From positions 1 through 25,679 of the forward strand of contig JANBPT010000698.1 of NCBI GenBank assembly GCA_027575765.1: DNA of 25,679 bases, written 5' to 3'. The notes below the pieces were generated by a model. It was not told the origin of the DNA and did not search any database. It saw only the letters and a program-made list of their open reading frames with translations. The position numbers and the translations under genes are program-made. This DNA comes from Tieghemiomyces parasiticus. Lineage: Eukaryota > Kickxellomycota > Dimargaritomycetes > Dimargaritales > Dimargaritaceae. Of this stretch, positions 1 to 8,917 are shown in pieces; position 1 is the stretch's first letter, and each line of letters starts with the position of its first letter.

Positions 1-517
1 CAGAACCATAAATTCTGTGATAGTAGAATAGCCTTTTGGTTATGGTATTAGACTTGGGCCTAATATCAGCACACCAAGGCTTCTTTAGGTGATCTAATAA
101 TATCTCAAAAGGACTTGGACCAATTGCCACTATTGTGAGAATAAGAATACTGAGAAGCTGTGCCTTTGGGGTGCTGTCATTATAGTAGTATCCAGGAGAA
201 GGTTGGTTAGCCAAGCTGAACCCACATTGACATTGAAAGTATTTTCAAGTTGTCTATTGAGATTAACTGTGAGGGAGGGGGAAGTGGTAGTGCATGGTCT
301 GGTCAGGTGGCCCTGCAGGCCTGCATGAAATGGTTGGTCCAGCCAAGAGATACTTCAGCCACCACACAATTGGTGACAAGATATTTAGTGCAGATACTGC
401 TGAATGTTTCAATGTTCACAAAGCTAAATATTGTTATTCAATGTAGTTCCCACTTCTTTGTCATACTCTGTGAGCACTCTCTAGCCAGCTATCATAATGG
501 GCTTTAAAGTCATTTGA
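1..517. other. AT-rich non-coding flank of the mariner relic
   Basis: No convincing gene is visible. The only longer open frame (250-507, plus) begins at a non-ATG codon and shows no domain, codon bias or splice context. The stretch may hold the 3' end of the transposon or other repeat-derived sequence, but no terminal repeat could be matched by eye. Confidence 0.4.
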
Positions 518-1460
518 CTAGAGTTTAGCTAGCTCTGATTGCCAGCTGTCCATGACCACTTCCACCATGGTAACCTTTTTATCTCCCAGCTGCTGTTTGA
601 CCTTCCTGAATAGCCAGAAGTTGCAGGGGGCCAGGTCAGCAGGACAGTAGGGAGGGGCCAAAAGCAGTTTGAGTTTAGAGGCGGAAATGTAGGTCTGGAT
701 AGCTACAGCACAATGCAGTGGTGCATTATCATGGTAGAGTTGTAGAGAGTGTCCATCCAGACTTCCACGTGCCCCCACCCAGGCCTGGAGAATAGGCTTC
801 AGCCCATACTCTACATAGAGTTCAATGGATACCTTAACACCAGGGGGACTTGACATTCAGGAGTACTAGGCCACACCTGATGAAGAAAATGGTTAGCATC
901 ACCTCAGGTGTGGTATGGCCTTGACAGGTCTCAGTTGGGACAGGGCCACCTTTGGCAACCAGAGCCAGAAGGAGGATCATAAGGGTGCACCCAGGTATCA
1001 TTGCCTGTGACAATGGAGTCCAGCAGGTAGTCACTGGCTCTGTCAAACTCCTCCAGGAACTTAGTGGCAAAACGTACCTACTGGTGGTGTTGGTCATTGA
1101 TGAGTTTGTGGGGGGGGACCCAGCAATTGAAATAGCCGTGCAACTACAGGCCCCTGTGCATGGTACTAAGAGAGGTGTGGCAGGCCCGGGCCAGCTGCTC
1201 AGCAGTCAGTTGAGGGTCTTCCCCCAGCCGTCTCAGGATTGCGCCCCCATAATATCCACCAATGTCCACTGATGGGTGGCCAGAACAAGGGTCGTCTTCA
1301 AAAGCATGGCGGCCTGTGCAAAAGCAAGCCAGCCATCTGTTGACGGTGGAGCAACTAGGGGCAGCCGGGCCCAGTGTGGAAGTCAAAACATGCAGAATAC
1401 CATCTGCCTTGCAGCCCTCCCAATAGTAATTATAAATAAGGTATCATACATCACGCCTGG
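518..1460 (-). mobile_element. Decayed mariner-family (Tc1/mariner) transposase
   Basis: This is a relic of a cut-and-paste mariner transposase read on the minus strand in at least three disjoint frames. Around 1455-1144 lies the N-terminal DNA-binding part: a YYWEGCKADGI helix, then APSCSTVNRW, then FEDDPCSGHPS, which matches the mariner pattern of SYSTV-RW followed by LEDEPRSGRPS. Around 1060-960 in another frame is FLEEFDRASDYLLDSIVTG followed by NDTWVHPYDP, where active mariners carry GDETWVH. From 856 to 518 comes the C-terminal part, with HDNAPLH, PPYCPADLAPCNFWLF and a final helix. In-frame stops and frameshifts separate the pieces. The first catalytic Asp appears replaced by Asn (GND for GDE) and the third also by Asn (PCNFWLF for PCDFWLF), with one extra residue before it. 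The copy should therefore be inactive. Terminal inverted repeats and the TA target duplication were not found. Mariner-type rather than Fot1/pogo-type sequence is seen; the exact subfamily is uncertain. Confidence 0.85.
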
Positions 1461-1591
1461 TTAATTTGGGTGGAGTGAGGAAAGTGATTTTAAAAAGTAG
1501 ACAATGGATGGTTTAAATTAAGTAAGTTGTGAAATCGGAAATGGTTCAATCGGAATGGTTTATACCAATTGACTCGGCAGTGTTGATCATC

Positions 1592-1932
1592 TTAGGCTTT
1601 ATCTGAACCACTGCAATAAGAGAACTCCAGCTTAAAAGCCTCCAATGGTTTGGCTTCACCTACATATTGGTGGCGGCCTTCGACTGGGCCTCGCTGGTAT
1701 GAGCTAGTGTAAAGAAATAGTGGATTCGTAAGGAAGCATTGCAGGTGTTCAAAAGGAACAGGTCTGGGTGTCATCAATAAGGTGTGGAAGTTGGTAGTGG
1801 ATTTAGCCTATTGTTCTGTCCGGGTGATTGGATGGCGGTGTGATGGAGTCGTGGGTGGCTGCTACCTAGTGCATTGTGGTGAGGTCGCTCTAGGTGACCA
1901 CAGGGCACAAACAGCTCAGCCAGATCTATCGA
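1592..1932 (-). other. Two exon-like blocks, possible 3' end of an unidentified gene or relic
   Basis: On the minus strand, a pyrimidine-rich stretch ending in tttacag precedes a 67-nt open block (1932-1866). It reads SIDLAELFVPCGHLERPHHN and is followed by the donor gtagca. Farther on, tttctttacactag precedes an open block that reads SYQRGPVEGRHQYVGEAKPL, continues with EAFKLEFSYC and stops at 1592. Both blocks look protein-like and sit beside plausible splice sites. However, the simplest donor-acceptor pairing changes frame: the first block ends in phase 1, and the long second frame needs an acceptor a few bases further in. No family is recognised and no start codon or upstream exons were found before the PLC 3' end. 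It could be a gene relic, a gene with unusual splicing, or chance. The mariner relic lies immediately downstream. Confidence 0.2.
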
Positions 1933-2563
1933 CTGTAAATTAGAGACTATTCCCCCAATATTAAGGCTAACAAAGAATGGAACAGTGCCCCTCTTTGGGG
2001 TACCCTGCCTTTATTACCCCAATGACAATATCCAATGTAGGACCGATCGACCTTGCAGTCCGCCCTTCTTACCCTATATTTTCCCTTTTCCCGCCTCCAT
2101 TCTGATTTATTTTTCTCTTTCGGGCCATATCCGGCCGACCAGTGTTACTGGTCCGTTCCTACTATGCACCGGGTTTATTTCAATAAAACTGTCGTGCAGA
2201 TAATAAATGTCTAACTCGGCCACAATGTCTAACAGGAACGACAGTGGCGGCCACAGGGACCAGCACGCGCCGGTGTGATGAGCTGACCAGGCTCAGGCCT
2301 AAAATGACACAATTAAGAGTAGGAATGAAGAGAGGTCCGGGTACAGTGAGGTCGTTAACAGGCCAGGTTGACCAGCAACGCCGGAGAGAAGGAGCGGGTG
2401 AGTAGAATTATGTATAAGGAGCACACCAAAGGAGGCCGTCCGACCCTATATACAGCGAGGACAGGGCCGATGCAAGGAGGGGGGACATGTGCACTCCAAT
2501 AGAAGGTACGATAATGGATTACAGTAGGGGCTAGAATGCGTAGGGCCGTGGCAGTGCGGAGAG
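1933..2563. other. Intergenic region downstream of the PLC gene
   Basis: No gene is seen here. On the plus strand, about 2060-2125 is pyrimidine-rich, and an aataaa-like hexamer occurs near 2180. Open frames here (1985-2203 plus, 2446-2694 minus) lack any recognisable motif; the latter overlaps the PLC 3' end as a shadow frame. Confidence 0.4.
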
Positions 2564-5299
2564 CTACCGGGCGGCAAAGTCCACCTTGATGAGGAGTGCT
2601 GGGTGCTTGCGGTACTTATCCTCGTTGAAGTGCTCGAGGGTGACGAACCGATAGCCGCGGGAGAGGGTATCAGTTCGGAGGGTAGCCGCGGCAATTACCT
2701 GGCCACCTTTGATCGCCTTGAAGCGCACAAAGGTCGGAAGGTGGGGGCCCACGGCCATGTGAAGGCGCGCTGCACTGTCCTGCGGACAGGTCAGGCCCAA
2801 GGGTCCCACGGTGGTGGTGGTCACCAGGTCCTCATCGTCAATGGGGGTGACATCCTCATCCGGTGTTGAAGTTGCGCTGGAGGTAGGGGAGGGGTGCGAT
2901 GGCCGGGCCAATATGCGCCGATGGATCAGCTCCCAGTTAGGTTCGACACCTTCAATATACACCTGAGTCTTGCGTAGGGAGAAGGGCTTACGCAAACGGC
3001 GAAATTGGCTGGCATCCAGCACCTGGACCGTGAAAGCGGTTCGACGCGGCAGGTCGCCACCGCCGGTTAAGAGCAGGGCCGGCTTGGGAATGTAGCCTGC
3101 CCCACCGCTGGCGGAAAACATGGCTCGGTTGAGCTGGGTGGCAAGGTCTGCGCTCTGAAAGTTGAGGGCCACCATCTGGCACCCAACCACCCAGAAGGGC
3201 AGAGGGTCGTAATTACTGGACAGGAAGCGGGTAGGCCGTGGGAAGGACCGGATCAGGTTGGTGGTGGCAGTGGCAGCCAGCATGTGCAGCTTGGCCGGCT
3301 TGCGTGGAAATTTGTACTCGGGGAGGGAGAAGATACGGGTGAAGGCCGGGGACTTGTCAGGTGCGACGACGGGCTCACTGGGGGATGGGGGTCGGGACGA
3401 ACTTTTTGCGGGCTCCAGGACGGTCGCCAGACGGGACCCTTGCATGTAGATAGTGAGTTCGTTGAGGGTGCTAATAATGGAGTGCGAGGAAGTGATACTG
3501 CTACCGCCAGGGCGTTTGATAGGCAACCCACCAGTCAAGACGCGCATTGAGGATGTCGAAACGACGCTGCTGGCGGTGCTGACGGGAGAAGAAGGAGGCG
3601 ATTCTGCATCGTCGGCATCGGGAGCCCGGTAGCGGTTCTTGACCAGGAACCGCCCCCGGAGAGCCTCCGGAGAGGGCAACTGGGTTTCTTCGTCCGCCAA
3701 AGGTGCGGTGACCAGATCGTCACCCAGCTCCTCCACCAGAATGGTCGCCATCTGGGCTTGCGACTCGCTTCCGCAGCGGGTCTCCAGGGACAAGGTCACG
3801 GGGTAAGTCGAGGCTACGAAGGCGTAGCGACGGATGGCCCGCAGGACCAGACGGAAGGGCACGCTACTGGTGAAGGTAAACCCGTGCGACACGCGGGGCT
3901 CACTTCCACGGCCCTCTCCGTCCCACACGTCAATCTCCACGGAGCGGTAACCGGCCAGGATAGCAAAGATATACATATCGACTGAGGACTCCCCGGCAAC
4001 CTGCCGGCCCACCAGATACGTGTTGTGGGATGTCATGGCGTAGTAATGCTGCATGGGCTGATCCAGGGCGGGGGCAAGGGGATTGGGCGCGGCCGCGGCG
4101 ACGGCAGCTACGTAGCCGGCGAACTGGGTTGGGGTCAAGAAGCGATGGTTGATGCTATGAGTTTGGAAGAGGGTCCGCCGATCGGCCGCAGTAAGTTCGG
4201 GGTCCTGCTCCGCCATGAGAAAGTGGTTAAACTCGCTGGCGGTCATACGGTTCGGATGGGTGCGGGCATAGATTCTGAACAAATGGCGCAGGGCCTCGGG
4301 GCAGAAGGATGATTCCACGAGCTGAGCGGTGGCTTCCTGAGTAAGTTGCGCAGCGGCGTGGTCGGCGTTGGGAGTGGCTCCCCAGATTTTAAGACCAGCC
4401 AGGGCCTGGGTGTTCGTGAGCGTATAAGCGCTCTGGTTCATCCACACGCGTGCGGCCAGGACCTGGGCGTATGTGCGCTGGATTGTGGCGGTGATCAAGG
4501 GCTGCTGGTGGGTCACGATAAAGCGTAGGGCCACGTACCACTGTACGAAATCGCCGGGGTTGGACACGTTGTAGCAGAAATTGGCCGGTTTGCCGCGGTC
4601 CAAGTGAAGGATACATATGCGTAGGTCGGTAGAGGACGGGGGCACGAATACACCGGGTGGCAAGGCAGGTGGGGCGTAAGCTTTCTTGGAGATCACCCAG
4701 TCCACTTCGTCGCCGACTCGTACGCCCAGGATATCCTCAAAAGGGAGGACGCCGACCCACTCGCCGCGGCGGCGCTTGCAGAGCAGCTGGGTGGTAAAGT
4801 CAAGGCGGAGTTCACGGCCGCGCTTGACCTTAGGCCAGAACTGGTCAAAGGTGGCCGCGCCGCATTGCGGAGGAGCGGTCGGGTAAACCCCGACGGTGGG
4901 CTGATGGGTGATGGGGCGGATGATGCTGGCATCGGGGAGCGCAACGGCGGGCCGCGTCGCCTCAACGCCCTGGGTCGAGGCCCGCGGCAGGGATGAAGCA
5001 GCGATGGGGGTGATAGTGGCCACACGGCCAGCTAGTAACGAAGTGCGGCGAAAGAGGTTGAGGAGCGGGAGAGTGGGGCGGAATGCAGACGACGAGTGGT
5101 CGGGGAAGTCCGCAAACGACGGGAAATTGGACGTGGGGAGGGGTACAGGTAGAGTGGTGGCGACGGGTAATGGCAAGACGCTCATGTCCAGGAGCGATCC
5201 GCGGTGGCAGGTAGCAGCTCTGGTGGCGAACCTGGCTACACAATAGGCCAAGCAGAATATGAGGTAAACGGCCCGAAATGGCAACAGCCCACCCAGCAT
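2564..5299 (-). CDS. PLC1: Phosphoinositide-specific phospholipase C (delta-type)
   Basis: Hydrolyses PtdIns(4,5)P2 to diacylglycerol and inositol trisphosphate in a calcium-dependent way at membranes. The intronless ORF gives 911 residues from its first in-frame ATG. Domain order: PH-like about 151-265, EF-hand-like helices about 335-400, X box about 415-555, a Ser/Pro-rich linker about 568-610, Y box about 612-744, and C2 about 752-908 carrying a Ser/Thr/acid insertion. The X box keeps the catalytic set: TSHNTY (His425, Asn426), SVEIDVWDG (Glu455, Asp457), SHGFTFTS (His472), LSLE (Glu506) and Lys554 in FLVKNR. The Y box has SSNYDPLPFW and GCQMVALNFQ. The open frame runs without a stop up to 5737, but only from a TTG, and that part is Pro-rich and probably leader. 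The first ATG adds a hydrophobic stretch (LIFCLAYCVA); a second candidate start at 5185 (MSVLPLP) would give 873 residues. The start is therefore the uncertain part; the family is certain. Confidence 0.96.
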   Translation of the reverse strand: MLGGLLPFRAVYLIFCLAYCVARFATRAATCHRGSLLDMSVLPLPVATTLPVPLPTSNFPSFADFPDHSSSAFRPTLPLLNLFRRTSLLAGRVATITPIAASSLPRASTQGVEATRPAVALPDASIIRPITHQPTVGVYPTAPPQCGAATFDQFWPKVKRGRELRLDFTTQLLCKRRRGEWVGVLPFEDILGVRVGDEVDWVISKKAYAPPALPPGVFVPPSSTDLRICILHLDRGKPANFCYNVSNPGDFVQWYVALRFIVTHQQPLITATIQRTYAQVLAARVWMNQSAYTLTNTQALAGLKIWGATPNADHAAAQLTQEATAQLVESSFCPEALRHLFRIYARTHPNRMTASEFNHFLMAEQDPELTAADRRTLFQTHSINHRFLTPTQFAGYVAAVAAAAPNPLAPALDQPMQHYYAMTSHNTYLVGRQVAGESSVDMYIFAILAGYRSVEIDVWDGEGRGSEPRVSHGFTFTSSVPFRLVLRAIRRYAFVASTYPVTLSLETRCGSESQAQMATILVEELGDDLVTAPLADEETQLPSPEALRGRFLVKNRYRAPDADDAESPPSSPVSTASSVVSTSSMRVLTGGLPIKRPGGSSITSSHSIISTLNELTIYMQGSRLATVLEPAKSSSRPPSPSEPVVAPDKSPAFTRIFSLPEYKFPRKPAKLHMLAATATTNLIRSFPRPTRFLSSNYDPLPFWVVGCQMVALNFQSADLATQLNRAMFSASGGAGYIPKPALLLTGGGDLPRRTAFTVQVLDASQFRRLRKPFSLRKTQVYIEGVEPNWELIHRRILARPSHPSPTSSATSTPDEDVTPIDDEDLVTTTTVGPLGLTCPQDSAARLHMAVGPHLPTFVRFKAIKGGQVIAAATLRTDTLSRGYRFVTLEHFNEDKYRKHPALLIKVDFAAR

Positions 5300-6080
5300 C
5301 AGGCGGGATGTAGGTTGCAACCGGAAAGCGGCGAACGGGGCGATAATAACCCTGTCCGGTGCAAGCGTACGTGCGGGGGGGGATGAAAGAATGTGGGGAT
5401 AATGGGGCGGATATAGGGAGGCTATTGCCACGGCACACACTGAGGCGGAGGCCACAATGTGGAGGCTGGAAATGATGGGGTCGATAAAAGTTTCCGGGCA
5501 GGGACGACTGTCAAGGGCTGCAGGCGCGCTTACAGCGTAAACACAATGAGTATGATGAGGGAGGGAACTGATTTTGGGCGACAGTGGCCGCGTGCGGAAA
5601 GGTAGATCGTTGCGGGGGGGGGGCGGATAGATGGGCACACCAGGGTCAGCGGGGGGGGGACTGGGGGTCAGGAGGTTACCAGAAATGGGGATGAAGCCGA
5701 GAGGCGCCGAGTTCGTAAAAAGAATAAACGCCACCAAGGCCGTATCGGGTCGAGTTACCGCTGGTGACAGTAGGGGACGTTGTAATGGTCGGGCGGACGC
5801 GGGAGGTCAACCGGGTCGTTGCTGTCACCTAGAATCCCCCAGGACTATGTGGGCTTGCAAGTAAGGAAATCAGTGGGTGCAGAGGACTACAGGGATACAG
5901 AGTGCGGCGGCAGCAGAGGGCCATGCGACGAATGTGAGAGTGGGGATGGGTAATGATAGCAAAGTCAAGTAGTTGGCGGACGCGTATCAACGGTCTGACG
6001 GAAGGGGCTAATCAACGGGTAACGTACATAGTACAGGCGACGAGTGCCGAACCCACCGAGGGGCGGCGACCCGCGGCCGG
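5300..6080 (-). promoter_or_regulatory. Long C-rich leader and upstream region of the PLC gene
   Basis: On the minus strand this stretch is rich in C and T, with several long C-runs (10 at about 5614-5623, 9 at 5651-5659). Such pyrimidine-rich sequence is common in fungal 5' leaders. The PLC frame stays open through 5737 but has no ATG there. Open frames on the plus strand (for example 5631-5864 and 5953-6357) have no motif and are taken as compositional artefacts. Confidence 0.4.
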
Positions 6081-6088
6081 ATTATATA
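6081..6088 (-). promoter_or_regulatory. Possible TATA box for the PLC gene
   Basis: TATATAAT is present on the minus strand in otherwise GC-rich DNA, about 780 bases before the first in-frame ATG of the PLC gene. If used, it implies a long leader. Supported only by sequence match and position. Confidence 0.3.
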
Positions 6089-7591
6089 GGGGCCAAGATG
6101 ATCTGATGAAGGGAAACACAAAGGGCATAGAAAAAGGGTACCAACGGGAAATGTCTGTTGTTGTCAATGGAAAGGGTGGGGTCGACTGCTTGAAGTGTCA
6201 TCGCCGGTGTTATTCCAGAAAGGGTGAAGGGAGGATAAGGGCGCCAGGAGCGACTACCTGTCTGGCTATTCAGTTGCTCCCAGCTAAGGGAGGACCTTGT
6301 ATGAGGTCAGGCGGCTGCAGTCTGGGGGGGGACTCGGTTAGTTTGTGGAAGAGGTAGAGTAGGACATAGGACCCTCCGGGAGTACAAACTTAAGCGGGTG
6401 TCAATTTAGGGAGGGTGAAGAGTGAGGGGACACTGGCGGCGGCGGTGGGGGGGGGATATCCCACTCTGCCGCTCCACCACCCCGTTTTGGTTGTAGTACC
6501 CCCTTCCTATCATTATACGATAAAAAAATGCGGCGGGATATCATATCCAGCACGAGATAGAGGGAGGCAGAGGGGCAAAGAATGTAAAGAGGGTAGAGAT
6601 GGAGGGCTGATCCATTAGTCGATAATATTATTTAGACGTGTCTAATGGGGCGGTTCTACCAGATAGATCGGCCGACCGTCGCTTGTCAGTCTGGGGGGGG
6701 GGTGCCTTTAAAGACCTGCAGCAGGATTTGTACAGCGCGGGGCCTGTACGCAAAATGGGTAAATCCGACGTCGACTGGGGTGCAGGATTAATTCGTTTTC
6801 CAGACTCTACGTGGCCGGGCCGCTACGGTGGTCGGTGTTTGAAGAGTGCTAAGTGGCCAACCATGCTGTGGGCTAGACCACCGGACCATGACCAGCAGTA
6901 GTGGCCTGCTCCTCGACAAACTCGACCGCCTGTAGCAAGTAAAGAGTTGGTTATCACAGGTGTACATTGTCATGGCCGTCGGGCGTAAATGTTTAGACAA
7001 TTCGTACCGGCCATTGAGGTCCTTGGGGGGGACAGCTAGACCGTTCCCGTTATCTACCCTACGGAGGCCTCACAGGCCAACTGGCCACGCTCGTTAGCGA
7101 AGTATACACTCTACCGCTGACCCTGGCGACGAGCTTATCATCCTAACCACGGTCAGAACTCGCGCATCCGTCATGCATAAACCGCCCAACCCCTAAAGGC
7201 ATTGGTACATCACCCTGGCTTCCTACCCCTTGACTCTGTGGGCCTCCCTTCGCATCTACTTTACTTGACCGTAAGCTCCTGGTGCACCTGTCACTCGTAC
7301 TCCACCCTTACGCCGCCATGCGATGTTCTACCAATGCTCGCCGAATGACCGGCGGTGGTTGCCTCTTTGCCTGCAACCCACGACTTGCACTGGGGGAGGG
7401 GGTATAAGCTAGCCGCGACCATGGAGCACGTCAGTACCCCTCCTCCATCTTTCATTCTCTGATATGCGGCACTTCGCGCGCCTAGCACAATCGTGACTTT
7501 GATTAACCCCCTTCGGTGGGTGGGCTAGCCGGCTATCGGGATCATTCCCCCCCTTTCCGACCCATGCAGAGGACAGAGGCCGGGCACTCAC

Positions 7592-7721
7592 CTTTGGTTA
7601 TGTCTTCTAACCGATAATTGACGTAAGGGGATGTAGTTACCCATATCGGGGGGGGGGGCTGCAAGGTAATACCAACTTCTGGGACAGCGGGGGCATCGAC
7701 GGGGAGCCATGAATAAGGCCG
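7592..7721 (-). other. Exon-like block with strong flanking splice signals
   Basis: A minus-strand block of 130 nt is preceded by ccctaaccgactgccag (branch-like CTAAC plus acceptor) and followed by the good donor gtgagt. In one frame it is fully open, reading RPYSWLPVDAPAVPEVGI, continuing through a Pro run and ending YVNYRLEDITK in phase 1. The branch-to-acceptor geometry resembles that of exon 4 in the Dam1 gene. The next downstream candidate acceptor (ccccctcccccag near 7390) opens a frame that does not match the phase, so no gene could be built. Chance is a real alternative. Confidence 0.15.
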
Positions 7722-8440
7722 CTGGCAGTCGGTTAGGGGGCGATTAGGCCAGGGGATAGGGGCTCGGCTTCCAAACGGGTTACCCGTAGCTGTGCCGGTG
7801 AGTAGCTGAGGATGGGAAGATAGGGCGGGGGTCATTGTTGACTATCTAACCTTACCCGGGGCCCGGTTACGCGACACAAGTATCCTGGATGGGAGGGTTG
7901 AGGGCTGTCAGGGAGGAGACAATGACTCGCCAAAGATACTGAATACCCAACGAGAGAACACTGCTCCTCGCACTGAAGCGTATGCGGATAAAAAAGGTGG
8001 ACAGAGGGGCCAAGCCCTGACTGAGAGCTCTACCTTGGCCGCCCTTCCCGCCTCGTGTCCAGCATGGATGGGGAGAACGTGGTCCACACTAGCCTGGTTC
8101 AGATCAACGAAAGTGGTCGGAGGAATGGAACTAGAGGTGCTAGAACACACACGTGCGTTCGTTCCCATCCCGCCTCAGGCCGTGCTGGTATGGCGCTGCG
8201 TCGGAACAGTGTCTACCTTTTTAAAACGAATAAGTTAACTGAATTGTTCAAAATGAATCATACTCCACGCCCTAAACATTGTTTGACGGTTCTATCCACG
8301 CGGGACGCGCTGTCAACAGACGGCGATCCTGAACCGAGACACCGTATTGCGTCCTTTCCAAATGATTACGGGGAATGTAGGCATTTGGCTGGATAGTTGG
8401 AAGCGGGCCGTGATTGGGCGGATAGAGTCCGGCCATTAAA

Positions 8441-8917
8441 TTAGCAGGTCCAATTCGACACTTCAAAGTGTGAGCACATCGAACGGCGCGCTCGTGGTGC
8501 TTTTGATCCGCGTGGGCTTTCACACACGAGGGGCGGGGGTGAGGGTGTCATTTCATTAGCAGCAGAATAACACGAGGTATGTGTGGATATGTACATGCTC
8601 CAAGGCGACTGTGAGCGGGTAGGTTTTGCGCGGTTGAATTCAACGGGCGTGTGGTTGATCAATCGTTTACACAGTCCACTCGCTTTGCTACTTGCAAGAT
8701 TTGGTAAGCCCAGGGTACCCGGTGAACAAGGGAGGGGATGGACACCGCAAGGGGTGTGCGTGGCGGTGTCAATGAATGAAGCTACCTGAGGGTACACTCT
8801 GAGTGACTCGAATAAGGAAGGTGGTGGGCCTAAGGCTTGTAGGTACGGTTTAGTTAAATAATAATCCAAACTTATACCAGCTTTTTCCACATTGTCATAC
8901 CTGGCAGCGCTGAGCAT
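8441..8917 (-). CDS. Doubtful 158-aa ORF, no family recognised
   Basis: It is an ATG-initiated frame that begins MLSAARYDNVEKAGISLDYY and ends at a stop at 8441. The first 44 codons look more protein-like than the rest, which is rich in Ser, Pro and Thr. There is no signal peptide, domain or neighbour that supports function. A frame this long can arise by chance in a region this size. It is listed because it is among the longer ATG frames in the gene-poor stretch. Confidence 0.12.
   Translation of the reverse strand: MLSAARYDNVEKAGISLDYYLTKPYLQALGPPPSLFESLRVYPQVASFIDTATHTPCGVHPLPCSPGTLGLPNLASSKASGLCKRLINHTPVEFNRAKPTRSQSPWSMYISTHTSCYSAANEMTPSPPPLVCESPRGSKAPRARRSMCSHFEVSNWTC

Noticed and set aside
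4908..5246. Plus-strand ORF opposite the PLC gene
   Set aside because: Shadow frame of a certain gene on the other strand; the same holds for the other short frames inside 2564-5299.
5300..5737. Upstream part of the long PLC frame as coding sequence
   Set aside because: It has no in-frame ATG, starts only from TTG, and is Pro-rich because of C-runs; it is more likely leader.
5953..6357. 134-codon plus-strand ORF
   Set aside because: Lies in the G-rich region opposite the PLC promoter and leader, with no motif; its openness fits composition.
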